Shown here: one piece after another, positions 26,872 through 36,035 of the stretch | Layout: each line of letters opens with the position of its first letter | Position numbering within the stretch: the stretch's first letter is position 1 | Assembly: GCF_000184685.1 (NCBI RefSeq) | Contig: NC_014830.1 | Coordinates: 1,798,001 to 1,862,000, forward strand | Reading direction: 5' to 3' | DNA: 64,000 nucleotides | DNA from: Intrasporangium calvum DSM 43043 | GTDB lineage: Bacteria > Actinomycetota > Actinomycetes > Actinomycetales > Dermatophilaceae | Notes under the pieces: model-generated | What the model was told of the DNA's origin: nothing | Seen by the model: only the letters and a program-made list of their open reading frames with translations | Databases searched by the model: none | Position numbers and translations under genes: made by a program

Positions 26872-29091
26872 GTGGGCGACGGTTTGGGCAACGGTGTGGG
26901 CAACGGCGTGGGAGCCGGCACGGACGCACGGACGTCGGTGACGAACGCGCTGCCACCGGAGCTCGGTCCGGTCGCGGCCGTCGTCGTCGACACCCCGCTG
27001 GCGCACCTGGACCGGGTGTTCGAGTACGCGGTCCCGGCTGACCAGTCCGCCGATGCCGTGCCGGGCGCCCGGGTCCGGGTGCGGTTCGCCGGGCGCGACC
27101 TCGAGGGTTTCGTGGTCGCGCGCCGAGCGGAGGCGGAGCACGAAGGACGCCTGACCCCGCTCCGCAAGGTGGTCAGTCCCGAGCCGGTCCTCACTCCCGA
27201 GATCCTTGACCTGTGCCGAGCCGTGGCCGACCGGTACGCGGGGACCCTGAGCGACGTGCTGCGGCTCGCGGTCCCCAAACGTCACGCGACGGCAGAGCGC
27301 AACCTGCCCCTCCTCCCGGCAGCTGACCCTGACCCTGACCCTGACCCTGACCCGGACCCCGACCCTGACCCCGGCACCGGCGCTGAGACCGGCGCTGAGG
27401 CCGGCGCTGAGGCCGGCGCTGAGGCCGGCGCTGAGGCCGGCGCTGAGGCCGGCGCTGAGGCCGGCGCTGACACGGGCACGGTGCCGTTGGCGGCCTACCC
27501 GGCCGGCTCCGCGTGGCTGCGCAGGGTGGCGGGGGGACAGGGCCCGGCGGCGGCCTGGACGGCGCTGCCGAGCCAACCCCCTGGGGCCGACTGGCCAGAG
27601 GCGTTCGCGGCCGCGGTCGCTGCCGCCCTGGCGGGCGGTCGCGGCGCGGTCGTCGTCGTTCCCGACCACCGGGACGTCGACCGGCTCGACGCGGCGCTCA
27701 TCCGTGCACTGGGTCGGGGACGGCACGTGCGGTTGACGGCCGACCAGGGACCCCAGGCGCGGTACACGTCGTGGCTCAAGGTGCTGCGAGGACATGTGCG
27801 GGTCGTGATCGGGACCCGTGCGGCTGCCTTCGCGCCGGTGCGCGACCTCGGCCTGGTCGGGTGGTGGGACGACGGGGATGACCTCCTGTCGGAGCCGCGT
27901 GCGCCCTACCACCACGTCGGGGTGGTCCTTGCCCTCCGGGCGCAGCAACGCGGCGCCGCGCTGCTCTCCGGGGGTTTCGGGCGCAGCCTCCGTGTCCAGA
28001 CCGAGGTTGAGGCGGGACGGTTCGTGGCCATGACGGCCGACCTCGACGTCGCGCGAGCGGCCCAGCCGCGCGTCGTCATCGCTGGCGAGGGTCTGGACGA
28101 CGAGCGCGACGGTCCTGGTGCGCGGGCTCATCTTCCCTCGCGGGCCTGGCGGGTGGCCAAGGACGCGCTCCATGACGGACCGGTCCTCCTCCAGGTGCCG
28201 AGGCGCGGCTATCTGCCGGCCCTCAGCTGCGGCGAGTGCCGGACCCCGGTCCGTTGCCCTCGGTGCCAGGGCCCGGTCGCCGTCGGCTCGGCGGGCAGCC
28301 CGGCGCGGTGTCGGTGGTGCGGGTCAGGTCTCGGGCCGGCCGGCTTCGAGTGCCGGTCCTGCGGCGCGCGACGCCTCCGGGCCGCAGTCACCGGCGCCGT
28401 GCGGACGGCCGAGGAGATCGGGCGGTCGCTGCCCGGCCACCCGGTCCACACCTCGCGGGCCGGCCAGGTGCTTCCCGCCGTCGGTCCCGAGCCGGCCATC
28501 GTCATCGCCACCCCTGGCGCGGAACCGGTTGCCGAGGGCGGCTACTCCGCGGTCCTGCTGCTCGATGCCTGGGCAAGCTTGGACCTCCCGGTCCTCGACG
28601 CCCCGCTGGAGTCCCTTCGTCGATGGATGGCTGCGGCCGCCCTCGTTCGTCCTGGGCGCACCGTCGTCCTTGCCGGGGTCCCGCAGGGGGTCACCCTCCC
28701 GGCGATCGAGGCGCTGGTCCGCTGGGACCCCGGTTGGCTCGCTGCTCGGGAGCTTGCCGAGCGTCGTGAGCTCGGTCTGCCTCCCGCGGTTTGCATGGCT
28801 CGGCTGGTCGGCAGCCGCGAGGGTGTCGAGGGCGCGCTGGCCCAGCTCGATGTGCCCCCTGCGGCTCAGGTGCTCGGCCCGATGCCCCTCGATGTCTGGC
28901 GAGCGACCAGGACGGGTCGGGCGGACGAGACGAGCGAGCCGGCCCGACCGGGCTGGCATGCCCTGGTCCGGGCCCCGCTCGACGCGACCGGAGAGCTCAC
29001 GCACGCCTTGGCGGCGCTCAAGGCCTTCCGCTCGGCCCGCAAGGAGCCCGAGGTCGTCGCAGTGCGGGTCGACCCCCTCGACCAGTGGTAG
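26872..29091 (+). CDS. priA: PriA-like primosomal protein lacking helicase motifs
   Basis: A 739-aa homologue of replication restart protein PriA. The N-terminal DNA-binding domain (VAAVVVDTPLAHLDRVFEYA, about 42-61) and the zinc-binding cysteine region (CGECRTPVRCPRC and CRWCGSGL...CRSCG, about 450-500) are present. There is no GxxGxGKT, and the DEEH box is replaced by WWDDGDD, so ATP-driven helicase activity is unlikely; this is usual for actinobacterial PriA. Residues 152-201 are a low-complexity linker of DP and GAEA repeats. GTG 26872 is set by the leaderless promoter. Role in primosome assembly is inferred. Confidence 0.9.
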   Translation: MGDGLGNGVGNGVGAGTDARTSVTNALPPELGPVAAVVVDTPLAHLDRVFEYAVPADQSADAVPGARVRVRFAGRDLEGFVVARRAEAEHEGRLTPLRKVVSPEPVLTPEILDLCRAVADRYAGTLSDVLRLAVPKRHATAERNLPLLPAADPDPDPDPDPDPDPDPGTGAETGAEAGAEAGAEAGAEAGAEAGAEAGADTGTVPLAAYPAGSAWLRRVAGGQGPAAAWTALPSQPPGADWPEAFAAAVAAALAGGRGAVVVVPDHRDVDRLDAALIRALGRGRHVRLTADQGPQARYTSWLKVLRGHVRVVIGTRAAAFAPVRDLGLVGWWDDGDDLLSEPRAPYHHVGVVLALRAQQRGAALLSGGFGRSLRVQTEVEAGRFVAMTADLDVARAAQPRVVIAGEGLDDERDGPGARAHLPSRAWRVAKDALHDGPVLLQVPRRGYLPALSCGECRTPVRCPRCQGPVAVGSAGSPARCRWCGSGLGPAGFECRSCGARRLRAAVTGAVRTAEEIGRSLPGHPVHTSRAGQVLPAVGPEPAIVIATPGAEPVAEGGYSAVLLLDAWASLDLPVLDAPLESLRRWMAAAALVRPGRTVVLAGVPQGVTLPAIEALVRWDPGWLAARELAERRELGLPPAVCMARLVGSREGVEGALAQLDVPPAAQVLGPMPLDVWRATRTGRADETSEPARPGWHALVRAPLDATGELTHALAALKAFRSARKEPEVVAVRVDPLDQW
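27325..27474 (+). repeat. Two adjacent microsatellites in priA (DP x8, then GAEA-type x8)
   Basis: 27325-27372 holds eight 6-bp units (GACCCT and variants) coding Asp-Pro. 27379-27474 holds eight 12-bp units close to GGCGCTGAGGCC, coding Gly-Ala-Glu-Ala. Both periods are multiples of three, so copy-number changes would keep the frame. Confidence 0.97.
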
Positions 29092-29136
29092 CGGGGATGC
29101 GCGCGACGCCGGCCGCCGCCCCCGGAGGCGGCATGG

Positions 29137-29142
29137 CACAGT
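29137..29142 (+). promoter_or_regulatory. Weak -10-like box for the enoyl-reductase-like gene
   Basis: CACAGT, 7 nt before ATG 29150. It keeps the A2 and T6 of TANNNT and the leaderless spacing seen elsewhere. Confidence 0.35.
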
Positions 29143-29149
29143 GGCGGCC

Positions 29150-30406
29150 ATGGTGACACGCGACCTCGACATCGTCCTCTACGGGGCCACCGGCTTCGTC
29201 GGCCGGCTGACCGCTCGCTATCTCGCCGGCCGGGCCGACGGCCTGCGGGTGGCACTCGCCGGGCGGTCGCGCCACCGCCTGGAGACGCTGCGGACCGATC
29301 TCGGCGACGCCGCCGCCGCGTGGGAGGTCATCGAGGTCGATGCTCACGATGCCCACGCGCTCCGCTCGCTGGCGGGGCGGACCACGGTTCTCGCGACGAC
29401 CGTCGGCCCGTATGTCCTCCACGGGAAGGCGGTGGTGCGGGCCTGTGCGGAGGCAGGCACGCACTATGCCGACCTCACCGGAGAGGTCCTCTTCGTGCGC
29501 TGGTCGGTCGACGAGATCAGCTCTGTGGCCCAGACCTCAGGTGCGCGGATCGTGCACGCCTGCGGCTACGACTCGGTGCCCTCGGACCTCGGCGTGCTGC
29601 TCCTGGCTCGCCGGGCTGCCGCCGACGGGACCGGGACCCTCGGCGACACCGTGCTCGCGGTGAGGTCTGCCAAGGGCGGCTTCAGCGGTGGCACCTTCCA
29701 CTCGGCGCGGCACCAGGCAATGGCGGCGGCCAACGACCCCGACGCTCGACGGGTCCTCGGGGACCCCCATGCATTGAGCCACCGCCGGGGCGAGGAGCCG
29801 TCGGGAGGAGCCCGTCGGCCCCGAGGGTTGCCGAGCCGCCTGCGCAAGCTGCTCCCGGTGCAGCGAGACCCGCAGACCGGTCGGTGGAACGGACCGTTCG
29901 TGATGGCCGGGTTCAACACCCGGATCGTGCGGATGTCGAACACCCTGACGGACTGGTCCTACGGGCGCGACTTCCGGTACCGGGAGGTCGTCGACTTCGG
30001 CTCCGGCCCCTTGGCGCCGCTCCTCGCCGGTGGCATGGCAGTCGGCCTCGCGGGGGGCCTCGCGGGCCTGTCCTGGGGTCCGACCCGGGCCGTCCTCGAC
30101 CGGGTCCTGCCCAAGCCGGGGGAGGGCCCGAGTGAGGAGCGGCTGGCTGGCGGCCGCTTCCGGATGGAGATCCGGACGAGGACGTCCGGTGGTGCCACCT
30201 ACCTCGCCCGGGTCGCGGCCCCGTACGACCCCGGCTACACCGGGACCGCAGTCATGCTCGGCGAGGCGGTCCTGGCACTCCTGCAGGACCGCGACAGACT
30301 GCCTGCCCGGGCCGGGGTGCTCACGCCGGCCACGGCGCTCGGGGACGTGCTCATCGAGCGCCTGCGCGACCAGAACTTCACGCTCGAGGTCGAGCGTCTG
30401 GCCTGA
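29150..30406 (+). CDS. Saccharopine dehydrogenase-like / trans-acting enoyl reductase family protein
   Basis: A 418-aa NAD(P)-binding protein. The Rossmann start DIVLYGATGFVGRLTARYL is at residues 6-24; GPYVLHGKAVVRACAEAGTHYADLTGE and HACGYDSVPSDLG are hallmarks of the family that includes mycobacterial Rv2449c and the trans-acting enoyl reductase Rv2953. A hydrophobic Gly/Leu segment near residues 288-310 may contact the membrane. Substrate unknown; nothing nearby suggests polyketide lipids. ATG 29150 (MVTRDLD) preferred over GTG 29153. Confidence 0.8.
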   Translation: MVTRDLDIVLYGATGFVGRLTARYLAGRADGLRVALAGRSRHRLETLRTDLGDAAAAWEVIEVDAHDAHALRSLAGRTTVLATTVGPYVLHGKAVVRACAEAGTHYADLTGEVLFVRWSVDEISSVAQTSGARIVHACGYDSVPSDLGVLLLARRAAADGTGTLGDTVLAVRSAKGGFSGGTFHSARHQAMAAANDPDARRVLGDPHALSHRRGEEPSGGARRPRGLPSRLRKLLPVQRDPQTGRWNGPFVMAGFNTRIVRMSNTLTDWSYGRDFRYREVVDFGSGPLAPLLAGGMAVGLAGGLAGLSWGPTRAVLDRVLPKPGEGPSEERLAGGRFRMEIRTRTSGGATYLARVAAPYDPGYTGTAVMLGEAVLALLQDRDRLPARAGVLTPATALGDVLIERLRDQNFTLEVERLA

Positions 30407-30419
30407 CAACGGGCCCGCC

Positions 30420-30425
30420 TAGACT
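30420..30425 (+). promoter_or_regulatory. -10 box of the def-fmt-rsmB unit
   Basis: TAGACT, 13 bp after the preceding stop. It leaves a leader of about 43 nt with AGGA (30462-30465) before GTG 30475. Confidence 0.5.
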
Positions 30426-30474
30426 TGGCCTTCCTCGCCCATCCGGGCGCCGTCGACCCCGAGGACTGAAGCCT

Positions 30475-31020
30475 GTGGCGATCAAGGACATCCGCCTCTT
30501 CGGTGATCCAGTGCTGCGCACTCCCGCCGCCGAGGTCATCGACTTCGACAAGGAGCTGCGGGTGCTCGTCCAGGACCTTCAGGACACGATGCTCGACGCT
30601 CCGGGGGCGGGCCTGGCCGCGCCACAGATCGGGGTCGGCCTGCGCGTGTTCACGTACTGGGTCGACGGGATCGTGGGGCATCTCGTCAATCCCCTGCTGG
30701 CACTGTCGGACGAGGAGCAGGAGGGGCCGGAGGGCTGCCTCAGCATTCCCGGGGTGACCGTGGAGACGCGTCGGGCCCTCTCGGTGGTCGCCAAGGGCCA
30801 GAACATGCATGGCGAGCCCGTCGTCCTCGAGGGCACTGAGCTGCTCGCGAGGGCCGTCCAGCACGAGACGGACCATCTCGACGGCATCCTCTTCGTCGAC
30901 CGTCTCGACCCGGCAGCCCGCAAGGCCGCGATGCGCGCCATCCGAGAAGCCGAGTGGTTCGGCGAGCCCCCACCCACGGTCAGGGTCAGCCCGCACGCGA
31001 CCTTCGGTCTGGGGATGTGA
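30475..31020 (+). CDS. def: Peptide deformylase
   Basis: Removes the formyl group from nascent protein N-termini (181 aa). All three motifs are present: [10 protein letters not shown] (about 43-52), EGCLSIPG with the metal-binding Cys, and QHETDHLDG with the two His and the catalytic Glu. GTG 30475. fmt starts 1 bp after the stop, so adding and removing the formyl group are encoded together. Confidence 0.96.
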   Translation: MAIKDIRLFGDPVLRTPAAEVIDFDKELRVLVQDLQDTMLDAPGAGLAAPQIGVGLRVFTYWVDGIVGHLVNPLLALSDEEQEGPEGCLSIPGVTVETRRALSVVAKGQNMHGEPVVLEGTELLARAVQHETDHLDGILFVDRLDPAARKAAMRAIREAEWFGEPPPTVRVSPHATFGLGM

Positions 31021-31021
31021 C

Positions 31022-31966
31022 GTGAGGGTCGTCTTCGCCGGAACGCCGCAGGTCGCCGTCCCCAGCCTCGATGCCATCGCCGCGTCCCCACACGAGCTCG
31101 TCGGCGTCATCACCCGCCCGGACGCCGTGGCCGGACGAGGCCGGCGGCTGGAAGCCTCCCCCGTCAGGGCCAGAGCCGAGGAGCTGGGCCTCCCTGTCCT
31201 TGTGCCGACCTCGCTGCGCGACCCGGAGTTCCTCGACGCCCTGAGGAGGCTCGCGCCGGATGCCTGTGCCGTCGTCGCGTACGGCAACCTCATCCCGCAG
31301 GTGGCTCTGGAGCTGCCGTCACAGGGGTGGGTCAACCTGCACTTCTCGCTGCTGCCGGCCTGGCGGGGCGCGGCGCCGGTGCAGCACGCCATCATCGCCG
31401 GGGACGAGGTCACGGGTGCATCGACCTTCCGCCTCGAGCGCGGACTGGACACGGGTCCCGTCTACGGCGTCATGACCGAGCGCATCCGGCCGACGGACAC
31501 GGCCGGTGAGCTCCTCGACCGGCTTTCCACGGCCGGGGCCGAGCTGCTCGTCGCCACTCTCGACGGCATCGAGGCCGGTGAGCTCGTCGCCGAACCCCAA
31601 CCGCTCGACGGGGTGTCGCTTGCTCCCAAGCTCGAGACCGAGGATGCCCACATCGACTGGACCCGACCAGCCCTCGCCATCGACCGGCTCGTCCGCGGCT
31701 GCACCCCGGCACCCGGAGCCTGGACGACGTTCCGTGGCGAGCGCCTCAAGGTCGCGCCGGTCACCGTGGTCTCCCCTGGGGAGCTGCCAGACGGGTCCAC
31801 CGTCGCGACGGGGGAACTTCTCGTCATGCGCAAGGCGGTCTTCGTGGGCACGGCAACGTCACCGGTTCGTCTCGGGTCGGTCCAGGGGCACGGGAGACGG
31901 CCCATGCCTGCCCCCGACTGGGCCCGGGGAGTACGGGTAGCACTTGGAGAGCGGGTCGGCGAATGA
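31022..31966 (+). CDS. fmt: Methionyl-tRNA formyltransferase
   Basis: Formylates initiator Met-tRNA using 10-formyl-THF (314 aa). Begins [19 protein letters not shown]; the active-site signature [22 protein letters not shown] (Asn, His and the SLLP loop) lies near residues 103-124, and the C-terminal OB-like domain follows. Start GTG 31022 immediately after def. Stop overlaps rsmB in ATGA (31963-31966). Confidence 0.96.
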   Translation: MRVVFAGTPQVAVPSLDAIAASPHELVGVITRPDAVAGRGRRLEASPVRARAEELGLPVLVPTSLRDPEFLDALRRLAPDACAVVAYGNLIPQVALELPSQGWVNLHFSLLPAWRGAAPVQHAIIAGDEVTGASTFRLERGLDTGPVYGVMTERIRPTDTAGELLDRLSTAGAELLVATLDGIEAGELVAEPQPLDGVSLAPKLETEDAHIDWTRPALAIDRLVRGCTPAPGAWTTFRGERLKVAPVTVVSPGELPDGSTVATGELLVMRKAVFVGTATSPVRLGSVQGHGRRPMPAPDWARGVRVALGERVGE

Positions 31967-33468
31967 GTGACGAGCGCCGTGGAGGCCGCCAGCGGCCCCC
32001 CGCCCGGGGCCGGTCGGCCCAGCACCGTTCAGCCCAGCGACCCGCTGAGCGAGCCCGACGGACCGACCCCGCCCGACTGACGGCCTACACCGTCATGCGC
32101 GAGATCAACCAAGGTGCCTATGCCAACCTCGCCCTGCCCAAGCTGCTGCGCGAGAAGCGCCTCCACGGACGGGACGCGGCGTTCGCCACCGAGCTCGTCT
32201 ACGGGGCGACCCGGTTGTCTGGGCTCTACGACGCGATCACAACCCGCGCCGCCGGCCGTCCGGTCGAGCAGATCGACCCTGCGGTCCTCGACAGCATCCG
32301 CCTCGGCGCCCACCAGGTCCTGGGTATGCGTGTTCCGAGCCACGCCGCCGTCGACGAGACGGTGGCGCTCGCACGCCAGGTCAACGGGTCGGGTGCCGCC
32401 GGTTTCGTCAACGCGGTGATGCGCCGGATCAGCGAGCGTGGACTTGACGAGTGGCTGGACGTCGTCACCGAGGGGGTCACCGACCCGACCGAGGCGCTCG
32501 CCATCCGCACGTCACACCCGCTGTGGATCGTCAAGGCCCTCCGGGCTGCTCTCATCGGTCACGGCCGTGTTGCGGCGAACGGGGTGGAGCCCGAGCTGGC
32601 CCGCCTCCTCGAGGCGGACAACGCGGCTGCCAAGGTGTCCCTTGCGGCGCGACCCGGGCTGGCGACCGTGGCTGAGCTCGCGGCCTCCGGTGCGGTCGCC
32701 TCGAGCACGAGCCCGGTGGGAGCAGTCCTGCCGGACGGGGACCCCGGTGCGATCGCGGCGGTCCGGGAGGGCCGGGCAGCGGTCCAGGACGAGGGGTCGC
32801 AGCTGCTCGCCCTGGCCATCGCGACGGCCGAGGTCGGGGCCGGCGCCATCACCGGGGAGCGCTGGCTGGACCTGTGCGCCGGCCCCGGGGGCAAGGCGGG
32901 GTTGCTCGCCTCCATCGCCGTTCAACGTCGGATCCCCTTCGTGGCCAACGAGGTCAATGCGCACCGTGCCCGGCTGGTCGAGCAGACCCTGTCGGCCGCC
33001 GTCGCAGCGGCCGTCGAGGCCGGGACGACGGTCGAGGTGCGCCACGGAGACGGGCGGGACCTCGGTGGCCTGACACCGGGCGCCTACAGCCGCGTCCTCA
33101 TCGACGCCCCCTGCACCGGCCTGGGGGCCCTCCGACGACGTCCGGAGGCGCGGTGGCGACGTCGTCCTCAGGACGTGGCCGCCTTGGCGACCCTCCAGCG
33201 CGAGCTGCTCGCGTCGGGCATCGAGGCGACCCGGGCGGGCGGAGTCATCGGCTATGCGACCTGCAGTCCGCACCTCAACGAGACGAGGTTCGTCGTGCAG
33301 GACGTGCTGAGGAAGCGAGATGACGTCGAGCTGGAGGATGCCCGGCCACTCTTCCTCGATGCGGCCGGTGCGCCCCTTCCCGAGCTGGGTGACGGCCCGT
33401 ACGTCCAGCTGTGGCCCCAGGTCCACGGCACGGATGCGATGTTCCTCGCGGTGCTCCGCAAGCGCTGA
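31963..33468 (+). CDS. rsmB: 16S rRNA m5C967 methyltransferase RsmB-like (Sun/NOP2 family)
   Basis: SAM-dependent RNA cytosine-5 methyltransferase (501 aa). An Arg-rich N-terminus leads into a NusB-like domain (about 35-170), then the catalytic domain with [17 protein letters not shown] (SAM site), [19 protein letters not shown] (first catalytic Cys) and [12 protein letters not shown] (second Cys). The def-fmt-rsmB order is widespread. Two bases separate it from the convergent EchA6-like gene. Confidence 0.93.
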   Translation: MSDERRGGRQRPPARGRSAQHRSAQRPAERARRTDPARLTAYTVMREINQGAYANLALPKLLREKRLHGRDAAFATELVYGATRLSGLYDAITTRAAGRPVEQIDPAVLDSIRLGAHQVLGMRVPSHAAVDETVALARQVNGSGAAGFVNAVMRRISERGLDEWLDVVTEGVTDPTEALAIRTSHPLWIVKALRAALIGHGRVAANGVEPELARLLEADNAAAKVSLAARPGLATVAELAASGAVASSTSPVGAVLPDGDPGAIAAVREGRAAVQDEGSQLLALAIATAEVGAGAITGERWLDLCAGPGGKAGLLASIAVQRRIPFVANEVNAHRARLVEQTLSAAVAAAVEAGTTVEVRHGDGRDLGGLTPGAYSRVLIDAPCTGLGALRRRPEARWRRRPQDVAALATLQRELLASGIEATRAGGVIGYATCSPHLNETRFVVQDVLRKRDDVELEDARPLFLDAAGAPLPELGDGPYVQLWPQVHGTDAMFLAVLRKR

Positions 33469-33470
33469 CG

Positions 33471-34202
33471 TCACCGCCCGCGAAAGACAGGTCGGCGTCG
33501 TTCGCGCCTGGCGGCGTCCGCCTCTGCTGCGTCCTCGCTGGCGAAGCACGCGAGGAACTTCGCCCGGAGCGAAGGGTCGTCGTCCGCGAGCTGCGGCGAG
33601 TTGAGCACGTGCTTCGCGTAGGCCAACGAGAGGGGGGCCAGGCCGGCGAGGTCGTGGGCCAGGGCGATGGCGTCGGTGACGTCTCCTTCGCGCTGCACGA
33701 GCCCGCTCGTCAGCGCGGCGGCCAGGTCCATCGTCTCGGCTGCCAGCAGGAGGCCACGGGTGTGCCCGCCCCCGACGAGGTGGACCAGCCGGCGGATCGT
33801 CCAGGGGTCGACGGCGAGGCCGTTGCGTGCGGTCGGCACGGCGAAGCGGGCCGCCGCCGTGGCCATCCGAAGGTCGCAGGCGGCCGCGAGCTGAGTGCCG
33901 CCCCCGATCGCCGGGCCGTTGACGGCTGCGATGACCGGGACCGGCACGGTCGTGATCGCGCCGAGCATGCCGTAGTGGGCTTCGAGGAAGTCGTCGCCGT
34001 AGACGCCGTCGAGGTCCGCCCCGGCGCAGAACGTCGAGCCGGCCCCGGTGATGACCACGGCGCGGACCGACCCATCTCCCGTGCCTGCTGTGTCGAGTGC
34101 GTCCCAGAGAGCTCGGCACAGCTCCAGGTTGAGGGCATTCCGCTTGTCGGGGCGGTTGAGGGTGAGTACGAGGACATCGTCCTCGAGAGCACGCTGCAGC
34201 AT
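33471..34202 (-). CDS. EchA6-like crotonase-fold protein, catalytic glutamates missing
   Basis: A 243-aa enoyl-CoA hydratase/isomerase superfamily protein. [10 protein letters not shown] and [17 protein letters not shown] mark the acyl-CoA oxyanion-hole fold. The two Glu residues needed for hydration are not at their usual places: GGGTQLA instead of GGG.ELA, and [20 protein letters not shown] instead of a Pro-Glu motif. The latter closely resembles mycobacterial EchA6, which binds long acyl-CoAs without hydrating them. ATG 34202 is preceded by GAGGA. A longer upstream frame runs through the rpe promoter and is rejected. Function as an acyl-CoA carrier is inference. Confidence 0.83.
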   Translation of the reverse strand: MLQRALEDDVLVLTLNRPDKRNALNLELCRALWDALDTAGTGDGSVRAVVITGAGSTFCAGADLDGVYGDDFLEAHYGMLGAITTVPVPVIAAVNGPAIGGGTQLAAACDLRMATAAARFAVPTARNGLAVDPWTIRRLVHLVGGGHTRGLLLAAETMDLAAALTSGLVQREGDVTDAIALAHDLAGLAPLSLAYAKHVLNSPQLADDDPSLRAKFLACFASEDAAEADAARRERRRPVFRGR

Positions 34203-34247
34203 GCAGGCATCCTCGCAGGCCTGGCCCGGCGTCGGGCTCGCCCCAAC

Positions 34248-34253
34248 TACGCT
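34248..34253 (+). promoter_or_regulatory. -10 box of rpe, apparently leaderless
   Basis: TACGCT, 7 nt before GTG 34261, located between the divergent EchA6-like start (34202) and rpe. Confidence 0.6.
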
Positions 34254-34260
34254 GTCCTCC

Positions 34261-34917
34261 GTGCAGATCTCCCCGAGCATCCTTTCGGCCGACTTCGCCA
34301 ACCTCGAGCGCGAGCTCGGGCGGATCGCCGGCGCCGACTGGGCGCACGTCGACGTCATGGACGCCCACTTCGTGCCGAACCTCACCCTCGGACTGCCGGT
34401 CGTCGAAGCGCTGCTCAAGGTCAGCCCGATCCCGATCGACGCCCATCTGATGATCGAGGACCCGGACCGCTGGGCTCCCCTGTATGCCGAGGCAGGCTGT
34501 CAGTCGGTCACCTTCCACATCGAGGCGGCCCGAGACCCTCGGGAGCTGGCGCGCCGACTGCGGGCGTCCGGCGCCCGAGCGGCGATGGCGATGAAGCCGC
34601 GCACGGCGTTCGCTCCCTACGAGGACCTCCTTCCCGAGCTGGACATGGTCCTCGTCATGACCGTCGAACCGGGCTTCGGCGGCCAGTCGTTCATGGCTGA
34701 CCAGATGCCCAAGGTGAGACAGGTGCGTGAGGCCGTCAAGCGGCACGGTGGCGAGATCTGGGTCCAGGTCGACGGCGGCGTGAGCGCCACGACGATCGAG
34801 CAGTGCGCTGAGGCCGGAGCCGATGTCTTCGTGGCCGGCTCCGCAGTCTATGGCGCGGAGGACGCGGCCGCCGCGGTCGACCAGCTCCGGAGCCTCGTGG
34901 CGGCCCATCACCACTGA
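34261..34917 (+). CDS. rpe: Ribulose-phosphate 3-epimerase
   Basis: Interconverts ribulose-5-phosphate and xylulose-5-phosphate (218 aa, TIM barrel). [14 protein letters not shown] at the N-terminus, [16 protein letters not shown] with metal-binding His/Asp, [21 protein letters not shown] and VDGGV match the family. It supplies pentose phosphate just upstream of the riboflavin operon, whose precursor is ribulose-5-phosphate, though the promoters are separate. GTG 34261. Confidence 0.96.
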   Translation: MQISPSILSADFANLERELGRIAGADWAHVDVMDAHFVPNLTLGLPVVEALLKVSPIPIDAHLMIEDPDRWAPLYAEAGCQSVTFHIEAARDPRELARRLRASGARAAMAMKPRTAFAPYEDLLPELDMVLVMTVEPGFGGQSFMADQMPKVRQVREAVKRHGGEIWVQVDGGVSATTIEQCAEAGADVFVAGSAVYGAEDAAAAVDQLRSLVAAHHH

Positions 34918-35003
34918 GGCCCGGCCACGGGCGACGCACTCCTGGACGGGAGCCGGTGGTGACCGTCACGTGAGCGGATGTGGGCCCGTGCGCGCTCACG
35001 GTG

Positions 35004-35009
35004 CATACT
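35004..35009 (+). promoter_or_regulatory. Candidate -10 box for the riboflavin operon
   Basis: CATACT. With a 6-7 nt spacing the transcript would begin at about 35016, exactly at the 5' base of the riboswitch P1 stem. Confidence 0.45.
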
Positions 35010-35016
35010 GGTTGTA

Positions 35017-35151
35017 CGTGCTCCGGGGTCGGTGTAATTCCGAACCGGCGGTGATAGTCCGCGACCCGACCGCTCATCAGCTTCACGAGCGGCCGGTTGA
35101 CCTGGTGGAACTCCGGGACCGACGGTGAAAGTCCGGATGGGAGGCAGCACG
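35017..35151 (+). ncRNA. FMN riboswitch (RFN element)
   Basis: Canonical RFN core: GGGGTCGGTGTAATTCCGAA at the 5' side, CCGGCGGTGATAGTCCGCGA, a variable arm (about 35070-35095), GGTGGAACTCCGGGACCGAC, GGTGAAAGTCCGGATGGGAG and closing GCAGCACG. P1 pairs CGTGC (35017-35021) with GCACG (35147-35151). It senses FMN and controls the downstream ribM-ribD-ribE-ribBA-ribH unit. Confidence 0.97.
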
Positions 35152-35228
35152 AAACAGACTGGTGTCTGTGTGGTTCGCGCACCCTGAAAGGGCCGCGGGG
35201 CGCGACGGCACCAGCTGTGGAGTCCCCC

Positions 35229-35268
35229 GGAGTTCGTCCGTTCAGCACCACGAACTCCAAGGACGAAC
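35229..35268 (+). promoter_or_regulatory. Riboswitch expression platform: two mutually exclusive helices over the ribM ribosome binding site
   Basis: Helix A: GGAGTTCGT (35229-35237) with ACGAACTCC (35250-35258), 9 bp perfect, leaving the Shine-Dalgarno AAGGA (35259-35263) free. Helix B: GTTCGTCC (35232-35239) with GGACGAAC (35261-35268), 8 bp perfect, hiding that Shine-Dalgarno. They share 35232-35237, so only one can form. No U-tract follows, which suggests control of translation initiation. Confidence 0.7.
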
Positions 35269-35273
35269 ACCAC

Positions 35274-36035
35274 ATGCAGTCACTCGCCCTCGCAGACGAG
35301 ACCAAGAACCTCTTCCAGCAGGTCCTCGACGCAGCGATCCCGATCGGGGTCTACCAGCTGCACTGGACCGAGCTCATCGCCGTGCTGATCGGCGTCGTCT
35401 CCGCGTGGTTCGGGATGCGACGTCGGGTCTGGGCCTGGCCCGTCGGCATCGTCGCGAACGTCATGCTCTTCTTCGTCTACCTGGGTGCGCTCTTCGGCGC
35501 GGATGAGCGCGTGCCGCTCTTTGGACAGGCCGGGCGGCAGGTCTTCTTCATCCTCATGAGCGCCTACGGCTGGTGGCGCTGGACCCAGGTGCGCCGGCTG
35601 AGCCACGCCGAGGACCGAAGTGGGGCGGCGATCACCCCACGCTGGGCCACCTCGCGGGAGCGGGTGGCGGTGGTCGGCTTCTGGCTGGTCGGCACCGTGG
35701 CCGTCCACCAGGCCTTCACCTGGCTCTGGTCGCTCGCGCCGAACCCGTTCTGGACCCCGGAGTGGTGGTTCTTCTGGTGTGACGCGTGGATCTTCGTCGG
35801 GTCGGTCGTGGCGACGTTCGCGATGGCTCGCGGGTGGAACGAGTTCTGGCTCGCCTGGATCGCCGTCGACCTCGTCGGAGTTCCCTTCGGCTTCGCCACC
35901 GGATACGTGCCGACTGCGGTGCTCTACAGCTTCTACGGCCTGTTCGTCGTCTACGGGTTCATTCAATGGGTCCAGGTGTCGCGCACCGAGCACCGGGACG
36001 TCGAGCCGGTGCTGGCCGGTTCTCGGGTGGAGTGA
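35274..36035 (+). CDS. ribM: Riboflavin transporter RibM (PnuC family)
   Basis: Membrane protein of 253 aa with about seven helices and many Trp residues (LIAVLIGVVSAWFGMRRRVWAWP, FFILMSAYGWWRW, WEFWLAWIAVDL-type segments). PnuC-family proteins behind FMN riboswitches in Corynebacterium and Streptomyces import riboflavin. ATG 35274 lies about 10 nt after AAGGA. Stop overlaps ribD in GTGA (36032-36035). Confidence 0.92.
   Translation: MQSLALADETKNLFQQVLDAAIPIGVYQLHWTELIAVLIGVVSAWFGMRRRVWAWPVGIVANVMLFFVYLGALFGADERVPLFGQAGRQVFFILMSAYGWWRWTQVRRLSHAEDRSGAAITPRWATSRERVAVVGFWLVGTVAVHQAFTWLWSLAPNPFWTPEWWFFWCDAWIFVGSVVATFAMARGWNEFWLAWIAVDLVGVPFGFATGYVPTAVLYSFYGLFVVYGFIQWVQVSRTEHRDVEPVLAGSRVE

Larger units (their letters stand above)
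34918..35273 (+). other. 356-bp leader region of the riboflavin operon
   Basis: No protein gene. It holds a CATACT -10 (35004-35009), the FMN riboswitch (35017-35151), a 77-nt linker, and the alternative hairpins and ribosome binding site up to ribM. The first 80 bp after rpe show nothing I recognise. Confidence 0.8.

Noticed and set aside
27325-27474. CRISPR array
   Set aside because: Uninterrupted 6- and 12-bp in-frame coding repeats, no spacers, no cas genes.
34203-34418. 72-residue N-terminal extension of the EchA6-like protein
   Set aside because: It would read through the rpe promoter and 5' end; the family start and a ribosome binding site are at 34202.
32512-34914. 800-codon open frame on minus across rsmB, the EchA6-like gene and rpe
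   Set aside because: Crosses three well-supported genes and has no domain.
34823-35128. Open frame across the FMN riboswitch
   Set aside because: The conserved RNA structure explains the sequence; the translation has no family features.
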